Assembly: GCF_005796105.1 (NCBI RefSeq)
Contig: NZ_VAUO01000008.1
Coordinates: 186,001 to 250,000, forward strand
Reading direction: 5' to 3'
Origin: Pseudomonas mosselii
GTDB taxonomy: Bacteria; Pseudomonadota; Gammaproteobacteria; Pseudomonadales; Pseudomonadaceae
Length of the DNA: 64,000 bases
Shown here: positions 44,702 to 55,009 of the stretch, piece by piece
How positions within the stretch are numbered: the stretch's first letter is position 1
Layout of the letters: the number at the start of each line of letters is the position of its first letter
Position numbers and translations under genes: made by a program
Notes under the pieces: model-generated
What the model saw: the letters and a program-made list of their open reading frames with translations, nothing else
Database searches by the model: none
Told to the model about the DNA's origin: nothing

Positions 44702-45505
44702 TCACGTAGGCTTCGCCAAGTAATCGATGAACAAACGGAACAATTCAGCGTTGGTCGATATCTCGAGGCGTTGATAGATATTGTGCTTGTGCACTTTCAC
44801 CGTGCCATCCGAGATGTTGAGCAGCGTGGCAATCGAGGCATTGCTATGCCCCTGCAACAGCAGCTTGGCAATGTAGCGTTGCGTGCCCGTCAGTCGCCCC
44901 TGCAAAATTTCGACGAAAGCATCTTCAAGCATCACGTCGCCAGGTTGTTCTTCTTTGAGGCTACCTGAATAGCTCAACTGGCAATGCTTTTCGAACAGTG
45001 CCGTAATGACCGGCCCAAGTGCGGTCAGCGCTTGCATTTGCGACGCGGTGAACGGCCCGTTACGCAGGTACCTCATCACCGAGTAGACGATCGCCACCTG
45101 GGGACGTATCGGGATGATGAATCCTACTTCTTCGATGGCCGTGCCATGCTCGGAGGACACACAAGGATGAATGTCCTTGGATATCGAGAATCCCGACGAA
45201 AAGAAACTGTCCGGGGCCAGATCCGTCATGCGCCATAGGCCAGCTGGATGACCGTTCACACACGCCACATAGAACGGATCGAGGAGATAGCCACCGCGAA
45301 GATAGGCGTTGAGCGTCCTTTCAGTGACGGACTGGCCATAACCGTTGTGTACCAGGATAGCGCCTTGGTTGTACTGGAAAAGATAACCGCAGCTCATGTC
45401 GAACGAGACTTTCTCACGAAGCAGAGCATCCATGGACGCCCCAAATTGCTCAGTCCCCAAAGCCAAAACGACGGAGGACAGCGCTCTCGCCTCTTCGATT
45501 TTCAT
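44702..45505 (-). CDS. LuxR-type transcriptional regulator
   Basis: A 267-residue regulator with a C-terminal LuxR/GerE helix-turn-helix (about residues 205-262; GHSNASIATLLNISDGTVKV). The N-terminal part is not a receiver and lacks the acyl-homoserine-lactone signature residues W-Y-D-P-W; it resembles the GAF-like domain of LuxR solos. The start is placed at 45505. It lies 178 bases downstream of the EutH-like permease gene on the same strand. A 20-base palindromic operator is shared by that gene and a distant SDR-oxidase operon, and this regulator is the best local candidate to bind it. Confidence 0.85.
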   Translation of the reverse strand: MKIEEARALSSVVLALGTEQFGASMDALLREKVSFDMSCGYLFQYNQGAILVHNGYGQSVTERTLNAYLRGGYLLDPFYVACVNGHPAGLWRMTDLAPDSFFSSGFSISKDIHPCVSSEHGTAIEEVGFIIPIRPQVAIVYSVMRYLRNGPFTASQMQALTALGPVITALFEKHCQLSYSGSLKEEQPGDVMLEDAFVEILQGRLTGTQRYIAKLLLQGHSNASIATLLNISDGTVKVHKHNIYQRLEISTNAELFRLFIDYLAKPT

Positions 45506-45637
45506 GATCACCACGCAGCTGTTCTTGAGCCCTTGCCGATGTCATCTGGTTTTTTGCAGAAAACCTGAAGGTTTGCTCAAGGCACTTTATCGACTCGTCC
45601 AGATGATTGCGACACCGCAGCGCCGAAGCTGAACAAT

Positions 45638-45660
45638 CCGCAGCGCCGATGACGCTGCGG
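45638..45660 (-). terminator. Hairpin following the EutH-like gene
   Basis: CCGCAGCG (45638-45645) and CGCTGCGG (45653-45660) form a perfect 8-bp stem, 23 bases after the permease stop on the minus strand. Only a weak T-rich stretch follows, so it is a partial or attenuating terminator before the luxR-type gene. Confidence 0.5.
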
Positions 45661-45683
45661 ATAAACTCGATGCCGTTGTCGGA

Positions 45684-46922
45684 TCAAGCCGCTTCGGCGC
45701 TGGCCCGGAAAGTGCCGGCCGCTGCCGCCTCATCCTGCAGTCCCATCTCCCTGGCTCTGGGCACCGCGAGCCAATAGGCCAGCACCATCGCAATCAGGCC
45801 GCCGGATAGCTTGCCGATGATCAAAGGCAGAATCAGCGACGGCTGGAAGTTTGCCGAGAACGCCATATGGTCGCCAAAGGTGAACGCGGCGCAGACCGAG
45901 AACGCGATGACCAGGACCTTGTCCTTGGGCGGCATGTCACTGACAAGGCGAAACATCGCCAGAATGTTGGCAGATGAGGCGAGCACGCCGGCAGCACCGA
46001 CCCCCGACATACCGAAGCGAGAGGCAACCTTCTCGATGGGTTTGGACAAGAAGCGCTTGAGCAAATAGACCATCGGAAAGGCACCGCACAACATCAGCCC
46101 GATATAGCCGGCAATTTCGAGCGCACGGAACTGATCGTCAGCGTCGGCAATGATCGGAGCGAACCCCCAGCCACCAAAGACCGAGCTGAAGAAGCCGGTG
46201 AAGTACTGGACTATCGAGGCAACCAGCACCAGCACCACCGAGATGTACATGAACTGCCCAAGCTTGAGGAACAGGTAGACCATCACGTTAGGGAAGTACC
46301 GAAGTGCAGCAGCCAGCGCGATACAGAACAGAATCAGTGGCATCAGGTTGCGCAGCAGCATCGGCAGCGTGAAGTGCAACGCCTCGGTGGCAGCACCGGT
46401 GGTCGCAATGTCAGGCCGGACATTCAGGCCCAATGTCTGCATCATCATGGCGATGATCATGATGCTGATGGGAATGGTGAGCAGCCCAGCCATGATGCCT
46501 AAGGCCATGTACTTGTGGTCGATTTTGCGCAGCATGGCCAGACCGACAGGGATCACGAAAATCAGGGTGGCGCCGGACTGGAAGCCGGTGATCAGACCCA
46601 GAATCCAGCCTTCCGGCGTCTGTGCGAGCGCCTTGGCCAACTGATAGCCGCCCATGTCGGATGCAATGAAGATGGGGCCAGCTATGCCAGGATCAGCGCC
46701 GATGAGCTGGAACAGCGGCGCGATCACGTGGCTGATGCCACTGGAGATGAAGGGAATGGCGGCCATGATACCGGCCACGGGGATGAAGATCGGCCCGATG
46801 CTATGCAGCCCGGCAATGAACTCCTGGCCCAACTCGCTTTCTGGATTGATCATGGACGCAACGGCACCGATAACCGCGCATATCATGATCACATAGATGA
46901 CATAGGTGCCTATGTTTTCCAT
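45684..46922 (-). CDS. EutH-like membrane permease
   Basis: A 412-residue protein with about ten to eleven transmembrane helices. Conserved blocks match the ethanolamine permease EutH: ADPGIAGPIFIASDMGGYQL near residue 80, MALGIMAGLLTIPISIMIIA, AGYIGLMLCGAFPMVYLLKR, and CAAFTFGDHMAFSANFQPSL. No eut enzyme, shell or cobalamin gene accompanies it, so the substrate may be another amino alcohol or polyol. ATG 46922 is preceded by GAGG; an in-frame ATG lies 12 bases upstream. It has a palindromic operator at 47055-47074 shared with the SDR-oxidase operon. Confidence 0.82.
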   Translation of the reverse strand: MENIGTYVIYVIMICAVIGAVASMINPESELGQEFIAGLHSIGPIFIPVAGIMAAIPFISSGISHVIAPLFQLIGADPGIAGPIFIASDMGGYQLAKALAQTPEGWILGLITGFQSGATLIFVIPVGLAMLRKIDHKYMALGIMAGLLTIPISIMIIAMMMQTLGLNVRPDIATTGAATEALHFTLPMLLRNLMPLILFCIALAAALRYFPNVMVYLFLKLGQFMYISVVLVLVASIVQYFTGFFSSVFGGWGFAPIIADADDQFRALEIAGYIGLMLCGAFPMVYLLKRFLSKPIEKVASRFGMSGVGAAGVLASSANILAMFRLVSDMPPKDKVLVIAFSVCAAFTFGDHMAFSANFQPSLILPLIIGKLSGGLIAMVLAYWLAVPRAREMGLQDEAAAAGTFRASAEAA

Positions 46923-47054
46923 TTGCTGCCTCATTCTTGTATGTGTTGTTCAATGGCAGGACTGAAAGGTATTTAGTCGTTGTTTTTGTGAGTGAAGCTC
47001 GCGAGCCCACGAAGGTTCGCCGAGGTCAGGCTAGTGCCAGCCCGCCGAGCGTGT

Positions 47055-47074
47055 CCATATATCAACCGGTATAC
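47055..47074. promoter_or_regulatory. 20-bp palindromic operator, copy 1 (EutH-like gene)
   Basis: CCATATATCAACCGGTATAC, with half-sites TATAYC and GGTATA around a 4-base centre. It is 133 bases upstream of the permease ATG. It differs at only two of twenty positions from the copy upstream of the SDR gene, in the same orientation relative to its gene. Length and dyad structure are compatible with a LuxR-family binding box. Confidence 0.65.
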
Positions 47075-47615
47075 GCTCATTTAACTAATTGATTTATAAA
47101 TAAAATTTGTAATTTCGGCGTGGCGACGGAGGACCAGCGCCAGCGCGGTATGCCGGTGAAGACGTCGATCATGCGCCCTCGGAAGGCATTCAGGCAGTCC
47201 GACAGCGAACCTTCAAGCAACCGGCAAACCTGGAAAACGCCGCCGCCACTATGCTCGACTCAATCACCAGCGCCCATGGCACCTTCCGGCCGCTTCGCGC
47301 TGAATGGTATGGGCAGCCCTTGGATGTCAGCGTTGACGGGGGAGATGGCGCATGACTGGACAACGCCATGCAGTGGAGGAACAGCGAGCCGCCATGCGCG
47401 GCGTTTCCTCGACTCGCTGGGCGCAGACGCTACCGGGGCTTGAGCACGCTTTGCGCAACGACATTGCAATCGTTAGCTGCATAGCCTCTGCTGCGTACCG
47501 GACGCCGCGATTCCACGCCGAACGATCCGACCCAAGGGAAAACGCGCCATAACGTTCCGAGACGACGTTTGAGTACGCTGGAAACGCCCATAGGCCTAGT
47601 GTTGTCGAATAGCAA

Positions 47616-47651
47616 ATCGCCCCCTGCGCATCAAGAATGCCAAGGGGCGAT
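47616..47651 (-). terminator. Terminator of the small lipoprotein gene
   Basis: ATCGCCCC (47616-47623) and GGGGCGAT (47644-47651) form an 8-bp stem, 21 bases after the lipoprotein stop on the minus strand, followed by TTTGC. The U-run is short, so moderate strength. Confidence 0.6.
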
Positions 47652-47672
47652 CCGCTGAAGTGGTTGACTCAG

Positions 47673-48005
47673 TCAGTCAAACTTCATATTGAGCGTCGTA
47701 CCGCCGGACAACTGGCAGGTTCCGGTCGCGACACTGCCTGGCATGGTGTAGCTGCACGTCAGCGAATTACCTTTGCTGCCCTTAGCTGTGATCTTGTTAT
47801 TGGCATTCTGGCCGGTGAAACGTTCACCCTTGTAAGTAACATCTAACTGACCGCCGCGGCTAAGGGTGCCGTTGCTTGCGGAGAATTGGCTATTCGGCTG
47901 TGCCAAGTAAACCGAGTAGAAATCCTTACTGGTGTAGCTACCCGCACAGCCAGAAAGTGCTGCTGCAGCAAGCGCCAGGAGGCCGGTACCGAACAATTTG
48001 ATCAT
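47673..48005 (-). CDS. Small lipoprotein
   Basis: A 110-residue protein with a lipoprotein signal peptide: hydrophobic LFGTGLLALAAAA and lipobox LSGC, the acylated Cys being residue 20. The mature part is Ser/Thr/Gly-rich with two further cysteines (LTCSY and GTCQL) that could form a disulfide. No family was recognised. It diverges from the two-component system genes across 150 bases, so it is a plausible target of that system. Confidence 0.75.
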   Translation of the reverse strand: MIKLFGTGLLALAAAALSGCAGSYTSKDFYSVYLAQPNSQFSASNGTLSRGGQLDVTYKGERFTGQNANNKITAKGSKGNSLTCSYTMPGSVATGTCQLSGGTTLNMKFD

Positions 48006-48155
48006 CTATCACTCCTTCAATAAACCAGACGGACGGATAGGCCGTCGAAGACAACACGGCGATCTTGCCGTGCTTGCCTGTCGTTAACCTGTCGCGCCAG
48101 TGCGCTGGGCTCGACTGGTACACTTTCAAACCTGCCCACGGCCACAGGTAGCACC

Positions 48156-48830
48156 TTGAAAATTTTGCTTGTTGAAGACGAACTTGAATTAGCATCATCG
48201 CTGAAAGAAGCGCTGGGCCGTCATAATGTGGTCGTTGATCACGTGACCTCGCTCATGCAGGCTGCCGGCGCGTTGGCCGATTACCCTTACGACGTCGTGG
48301 TATTGGATCGCCAGCTCTCGGATGGCGACGCCCTGTCTTTACTGAAGCAGTGGCGGACAAACGCAAATCCCATTCCTGTGATTATCTTATCGGCACGGGG
48401 CGACTTGGCCGACCGTGTAACAGGCCTTGATGCAGGTGCTGACGACTATCTCGCCAAACCGTTTGAAGTTAGCGAGCTTTTCGCCAGGATCCGAGCGCTA
48501 GTACGACGCCCTCTCAATATTCAGCACGACTTGGTGAGTTTTGGCCGTTTGGTCTTTGACTACTTAAGTGGGGAGGCGACGGTGGGCGGCAAAACCGTGC
48601 TGCTTACTCGCCGAGAAACCTTGGTTCTGGAGCTCCTACTCCGCCGATTTGGCCGTGTCATTGCACGAGGCGCATTGATGGAAGCCGTCTTTTCCATTGA
48701 TGACGAGGTGCAACCAAATGCTTTGGAAACGCATGTCTCCAGGCTGCGTAAAAAACTTCTAGAAGCCGACAGTGGGCTAGACGTGACGGTAGTCAGAGGC
48801 GTTGGCTACTTCATAAGGGAAAAACAATGA
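48156..48830 (+). CDS. OmpR-family response regulator
   Basis: A 224-residue response regulator. The receiver domain shows the acidic pair VEDE (residues 6-9), the phospho-acceptor Asp in VVVLDRQLSDGD (about residue 51) and the conserved Lys in YLAKPFE (about residue 101). The C-terminal winged helix is about residues 125-222, with PNALETHVSRLRKKL the recognition helix. It starts at TTG 48156. Its TGA overlaps the ATG of the sensor kinase gene. The signal is unknown; the sequence belongs to the QseB/TctD-like group. Confidence 0.9.
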   Translation: MKILLVEDELELASSLKEALGRHNVVVDHVTSLMQAAGALADYPYDVVVLDRQLSDGDALSLLKQWRTNANPIPVIILSARGDLADRVTGLDAGADDYLAKPFEVSELFARIRALVRRPLNIQHDLVSFGRLVFDYLSGEATVGGKTVLLTRRETLVLELLLRRFGRVIARGALMEAVFSIDDEVQPNALETHVSRLRKKLLEADSGLDVTVVRGVGYFIREKQ

Positions 48831-50218
48831 TCTCTTTGAAGCCCCGCTCCCTACGCTGGCGCCTCACACTGCGTATCATTGCAGCACAAATTGGCATCAT
48901 TACCGTACTGGCGGCAATTCAGCTGATTGCTGAAGCTTATTTATGGTCCAACGGTAACCTGTACGATGGCAATAATGGCTGGACGGCAGTGAATACCGTC
49001 GCCGACTCGGTCACCCGCAGTCCCGATGGGGTGCTGACCATCGATGAGAGCGCTAAATTGCGCGAGCGCCTGCAAGATCCTGAGTTCTGGTATGTCGTGC
49101 GCGATGCCTCGGGGCAGCAGATCATGCACGGTCAGGTACCAGGCAATGTTGCATCGGCAGTAGAGGCTCTGGATGCGATTGCATATGCCGATCTAGGCCA
49201 GACTATCGATAAGTCTCAGACACCGATTGCAACCGTGCAGTGGGCGACATCGCGAGCGGGTGTGATCAAGGTGATGACAACCGCGCGCTCACCCGTCACC
49301 TTTACAGAGGCGCTTTCACTGGCTTCGGCAAAAAGCCTGGTTCTGGTAGTTTTTCTTTCATTGATAACATTGGTGATTTTGCCAATCATCACGCCCTGGG
49401 TAGTCAAGCGGACATTGGCCGGCATGGACAAAGTTGCGGCGGATGCAAAAGCCATCAACTTCAAGCAGCGGGGCATTCGTCTGCACGCGGGCTCTGCGCC
49501 CCTCGAAATTCAACCGTTCATCGACGCGGTAAATGCTGCATTCAACCGCCTAGATGAAGGCTATAAAGCACGGCAACGTTTTCTGGCAGATGCTGCGCAT
49601 GAACTGAGAACACCAATAGCAATCCTCCAGACCCGACTCTCGAACCTGCCACCAAGCGCGCATAAAGGCCTTCTTCAGGCGGATTTGGCAAGGCTTACCA
49701 ATCTGGCCTCGCAACTACTCGATCTGCAGCGTTATGAACAAGGTGCAGTGGTACTGGAGCGCATCGACCTCGTCGAACTGGCACGCACTGTGGTCGCCGA
49801 TATTGCTCCGCTGGCCGTGGCTGCTGGCTACGACATAGCACTCGAACACGAAACCGCGCATTGCTGGGTCAATGTCGAGGCAGCGTCCATTGAACGCGCG
49901 CTGGGCAACCTTATCCAGAACGCTATCACGTATGCAGGTCAATCCGGCCTGATCACAGTGCTGGTCGGTAGCAACGGCAATATCGATGTGATTGACGAGG
50001 GCCCAGGAATAGCAGAAGCGGATTGCGAGAAGATTTTTGAGCCCTTCTACCGTCTGAAAAATGATGGTCGAGGCGCAGGGCTAGGCCTGGAACTGGTGCA
50101 AAAGATCATGATGGCCCATGGAGGGCGCGCCCAACTGCTACCGGCTACAACATCTGCCGGCGCTCATTTTCGCCTGAGCTTTGGGTCATCTAGCCGTGTA
50201 GCGGGCACACCCGCGTGA
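48827..50218 (+). CDS. Sensor histidine kinase
   Basis: A 463-residue membrane kinase: TM1 near residues 15-38, a periplasmic sensor of about 130 residues, TM2 near 167-190, a HAMP-like linker, the H-box FLADAAHELRTP (phosphorylated His near residue 258), N-box NLIQNAITYA, and the ATP-lid motifs DEGPGIAE and GAGLGLEL. It forms an operon with the response regulator, whose stop codon overlaps its start by 4 bases. The sensor domain is unrecognised, so the stimulus is unknown. Confidence 0.9.
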   Translation: MISLKPRSLRWRLTLRIIAAQIGIITVLAAIQLIAEAYLWSNGNLYDGNNGWTAVNTVADSVTRSPDGVLTIDESAKLRERLQDPEFWYVVRDASGQQIMHGQVPGNVASAVEALDAIAYADLGQTIDKSQTPIATVQWATSRAGVIKVMTTARSPVTFTEALSLASAKSLVLVVFLSLITLVILPIITPWVVKRTLAGMDKVAADAKAINFKQRGIRLHAGSAPLEIQPFIDAVNAAFNRLDEGYKARQRFLADAAHELRTPIAILQTRLSNLPPSAHKGLLQADLARLTNLASQLLDLQRYEQGAVVLERIDLVELARTVVADIAPLAVAAGYDIALEHETAHCWVNVEAASIERALGNLIQNAITYAGQSGLITVLVGSNGNIDVIDEGPGIAEADCEKIFEPFYRLKNDGRGAGLGLELVQKIMMAHGGRAQLLPATTSAGAHFRLSFGSSSRVAGTPA

Positions 50219-50330
50219 CCTCCCTGACCTGAAGGACGAAAGGTTGAAACGCAAGAGGCCAACGATGCCCCTCTGTACGACTCAGCAAGCTGGTGATTGC
50301 CAGCACGCTGAGTCGCTCCCGTGCCGATAA

Positions 50331-51602
50331 CTATTTGAAATAGGGACTGAGGTGTTCGCTGAGGAAGATACCTTGCGGGTCGAGTTGGCGTCGCAGCTGA
50401 CGGAAGTCAGTGGCACGCGGATAAATACTCGTTACATCATCACCGGTCAGGAAGTGCAGCTTGCCCCAATGTGGCCTGGCACCATAGGCGCGCAGGATTG
50501 CATCGACAGCACGTAGATAGTCCCAATAGTCAGTACCTGGCTCGCCTGACACCGAGATGGTCACGCTATCCTGCTCGAAGAAAGGGCTCATCCACGCACC
50601 ATCCCCGGCAGTGAAGCGGTACTCGATGGGGTAGATGGCTTGCGGGAAGTCTTCCAGCATCAGCTTGCGGACGGCGCGCAGCGCCTCTTTGCTGTGCTTG
50701 ATCGGTACCGCATATTCCAGCTCGTGGAAGTTCGGCAGGTACTCGATTGGGTATACATCCGAGCTGTAAGCGACCTTTTCGAAAGGGCTGTCGAAAGGGG
50801 CGCGATCGGTAATATCCATTACCTTCACTTCACAGACATCGGTCGTCTTTCCGGTTTTCGAAGTTGCCGCTGTATCCGGCAGACAATAGCAGTGTCGGCT
50901 CTGCTCGTACGGGCACCAGAAGAAGCTGAAGTGCCGATGTTTGCGCGCGAGTTCGTCGTGTTTTTCCATCACGCTTTCGAAATCTTCACGCCAGATTCGC
51001 TCGTGCAGGTTGAAGCTGTCGGTAACCTGCAGGGTGATCTCCGAGACGATACCCAGCACGCCCATCGACACGCGCCCTGCTTGCAGCAGGTCTGGGGTAC
51101 TTTCATCGACAACGATGATGCGGCCGTCAGGCTGAACCAGCTTCATCCCCACGATCGAAGAGGCCAGGTTACCGAGGGTCAGGCCCGTACCATGAGTGCC
51201 GGTGGTCAGCGCGCCCGCGATCGACTGGCTGTCGATATCGCCCTGGTTGACCATCGACAGGCCAGCCTCACGCAAGGCTTTACCAAACGCGTTGATGGTA
51301 GTGCCCGCCGAAGCGGTGACTCGCTTCTTGTCATAATCGATATGACGTACGCCGGTCATGTTGCCCAGCGTGAGGTGAAGGCCATTGGTGAGGGCGACGG
51401 CGGTGAAGGAGTGACCGGAGCCGGCAACCCGAACGTTCATACCCTTGCTGGAGGCATCGTTTACCATCGAGCAAAGCTCATCCTCGCTCGCAGGTGCTCC
51501 ACGTGCCGAACGGATGCAGGATTGGTTACCTGCCCAATTACGCCAGTGAGCGTGCTCGAGTCCGAATTCGTTGATGTGCATATTGTTCGAAGATGTTGTC
51601 AC
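50331..51602 (-). CDS. FAD-binding alditol/aldonolactone oxidase family protein
   Basis: A 423-residue oxidoreductase of the vanillyl-alcohol-oxidase superfamily (D-arabinono-1,4-lactone oxidase/alditol oxidase group). The N-terminal FAD_binding_4 domain has VAGSGHSFTAVA near residue 60, where the His is expected to carry covalent FAD; GALTTGTHGTG is the second FAD loop. The C-terminal ALO domain has RPHWGKLH, the conserved HWxK motif of the active site. It would oxidise a polyol or sugar lactone with O2, giving H2O2. GTG 51602 follows AGGAG. It is 27 bases behind the SDR gene, in one operon. Confidence 0.85.
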   Translation of the reverse strand: MTTSSNNMHINEFGLEHAHWRNWAGNQSCIRSARGAPASEDELCSMVNDASSKGMNVRVAGSGHSFTAVALTNGLHLTLGNMTGVRHIDYDKKRVTASAGTTINAFGKALREAGLSMVNQGDIDSQSIAGALTTGTHGTGLTLGNLASSIVGMKLVQPDGRIIVVDESTPDLLQAGRVSMGVLGIVSEITLQVTDSFNLHERIWREDFESVMEKHDELARKHRHFSFFWCPYEQSRHCYCLPDTAATSKTGKTTDVCEVKVMDITDRAPFDSPFEKVAYSSDVYPIEYLPNFHELEYAVPIKHSKEALRAVRKLMLEDFPQAIYPIEYRFTAGDGAWMSPFFEQDSVTISVSGEPGTDYWDYLRAVDAILRAYGARPHWGKLHFLTGDDVTSIYPRATDFRQLRRQLDPQGIFLSEHLSPYFK

Positions 51603-51629
51603 GATGGATCTCCTGCATTTTTCTTCTGG

Positions 51630-52397
51630 TTAGATTGCGGTATAGCCATTGTCGGCAAACAAATGCGCACCATTGACGAAACTTGCATCATCACTGGCCA
51701 GGAACAGTGCTGCGCTCGCAACTTCTGATGGTTTGCACAGACGCCCCTGCGCAGCAGCAATGGCCTCTTCCGTGACATCCACGCCATGTTTTTGCAACGT
51801 TTCGATTTCGCGCAGGCCGTGTGCGGTAGCAATGAAACCTGGGCAAATCGCGTTGGAACGGATTCCGCGATCTCTGAACTCCACCGCAATCGCCCTGGCG
51901 AACATGTGTGTGGCGCCTTTACTGGTGCAGTACAAAACCTCCATGGGCGTGCCTACCACCGCAGAGATCGAGGACGTGGACACTATGCTGCCACCACCCG
52001 CTGCGAGCATGCCTGGCAAGACCGCCCGGGTGACCAGGAACATGCTCTTCACGTTAACTGCCATGATGCGGTCCCATTCCGCCTCGCTTGTTTCAAGGAA
52101 AGGCAGCGCGGAAAGAATGCCGGCATGGTTCATGAGTACCGTGATCGGCCCGAACGCTTCCTCTACGGCTGCCACGGCAAGCTGCACCTGAGTCGCATCC
52201 GAAACATCCGCAGGCGAGAACACGACGTCATACCCTTCGCTACGAAGCCGCTCGGCCACTTCGGCACCTTTGCTGGAGGGAAGATCGACGATGCCTACCT
52301 TGGCCCCTTCTGCCGCGAACAGCTCCGATGCGGCCAGACCGCATCCACCCGCACCGCCAGTGATCAACGCTACTTTTCCTTGCAAACGTCCCGTCAT
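51630..52397 (-). CDS. Short-chain dehydrogenase/reductase
   Basis: A 255-residue classical SDR. The coenzyme motif TGGAGGCG (residues 12-19), the structural motif NHAG (normally NNAG, about 89-92), the catalytic serine in STSSIS, and Y-C-T-S-K (about 156-160) are all present; GFIATAHGL is the substrate loop. It would oxidise or reduce an alcohol/ketone with NAD(P). GGAGG lies 6 bases before ATG 52397. It is first in the operon with the alditol-oxidase-like gene, and a 20-bp palindrome 116 bases upstream links it to the EutH-like permease. Confidence 0.87.
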   Translation of the reverse strand: MTGRLQGKVALITGGAGGCGLAASELFAAEGAKVGIVDLPSSKGAEVAERLRSEGYDVVFSPADVSDATQVQLAVAAVEEAFGPITVLMNHAGILSALPFLETSEAEWDRIMAVNVKSMFLVTRAVLPGMLAAGGGSIVSTSSISAVVGTPMEVLYCTSKGATHMFARAIAVEFRDRGIRSNAICPGFIATAHGLREIETLQKHGVDVTEEAIAAAQGRLCKPSEVASAALFLASDDASFVNGAHLFADNGYTAI

Positions 52398-53161
52398 GAG
52401 TAGCCTCCGAGCAGCGCAGATGAACAACGCGGCTTTCGCAATGTGAGTTTTTGTTTTGTCACGGCTCGACCTGATCCGTGCGCTGAAGCATGACCCGAAT
52501 AGGCATCAAGCTCCATATACCAATCGGTATACAAAATCTCTTTTTCACGAATGGATGGGTGGAATACCAACTCGCCTGGCGAGAGGACAAAAATAAAGAT
52601 GGAGACGCTGTTCAGCGCTTAACTAAGTGTTTATGAGGTCTTACAAAAGGCCGAAAATAAGAATTATATATTTGGCAATTGATTCAATTTGCATAGGATG
52701 TGACCAACGCAGAGCTACATCTCGGTCAGGAAACGCTCGCGAAGGGTTTGCTTACGCTTACCCGCGTACTGCTTACCTCGCCTTCAGTATTGCGCTCAGG
52801 CCCCAGGTGGACCAGATAGTGATGCTGCTGGTCAATAATCTGCGAGTGGTACACCGGCAATGATTGACCACTGCAGGAGAGGTGCGCCTGTAGCGCGCAA
52901 GAGCCCTGGCTTTGAGCCGGTTGAGGGCTGAAAAATGGTCGGCAGCATCAAAGCGCCGCTCATTACGCGTTTAAGGAAAATTGTTCGGGGTTTTCACAGA
53001 AATATTTTTCCATCGAGCATGATTAAAAAGCAAGCGTTGCCGATATGATCGGCCGAGACCACGAGCCTCCCTAAGGAAGATCATGGTCTCGTGAGACAGC
53101 TTTTATTGTTTCAATACCGCTTTAATTGTCGAAAACTAAGACTGGACAACAGCCCACAGCA
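52398..53161. other. Region between the SDR operon and glmS, including the predicted attTn7
   Basis: A 764-base stretch without a convincing gene. Its left part is the SDR promoter region. A plus-strand frame from GTG 52627 to 52863 (78 codons) has no recognised family and may be a remnant. The right part holds an imperfect hairpin with arms GAGACCA (53055-53061) and TGGTCTC (53084-53090), two near-identical AT-rich words (53099-53110 and 53119-53130), and, about 25 bases past the glmS stop (near 53137), the position at which Tn7-type elements insert. No transposon is present. Confidence 0.5.
52513..52532. promoter_or_regulatory. 20-bp palindromic operator, copy 2 (SDR-oxidase operon)
   Basis: CCATATACCAATCGGTATAC, with perfect half-sites TATACC and GGTATA around AATC. 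It lies 116 bases upstream of the SDR ATG. It matches 18 of 20 bases of the copy upstream of the EutH-like gene, 5.5 kb away. Confidence 0.68.
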
Positions 53162-54997
<1,836 letters not shown>

Positions 54998-55009
54998 AAG
55001 TTGTTGCTC

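Larger units (their letters stand above)
46923..47672. other. Long intergenic region upstream of the EutH-like gene
   Basis: A 750-base stretch. The first 180 bases hold the permease promoter, a palindrome at 47055-47074 and an AT-rich tract (47075-47115). From about 47112 the GC content jumps and a plus-strand frame runs open to a TGA at 47353-47355 without a good start; it overlaps ATG 47352, which has GGGGGAG upstream and opens a 66-codon frame to 47552. Neither product is recognised. They may be remnants of decayed genes. The rest holds a terminator. Confidence 0.4.

Noticed and set aside
45684..46922. A full ethanolamine (eut) metabolosome operon
   Set aside because: Only the permease-like gene is present; no ammonia-lyase, shell, aldehyde dehydrogenase or cobalamin genes are nearby.
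52627..52863. A 78-codon plus-strand frame between SDR and glmS as a gene
   Set aside because: Starts at GTG without a convincing ribosome-binding site, and the product is unrecognised; recorded only as a possible remnant.
53142..53161. A true Tn7 left end beginning TGTGGGC after glmS
   Set aside because: It begins only 3 bases after the stop codon, not about 25 bases as for Tn7 insertion, and no transposase genes are present; kept only as a weak trace in the findings.
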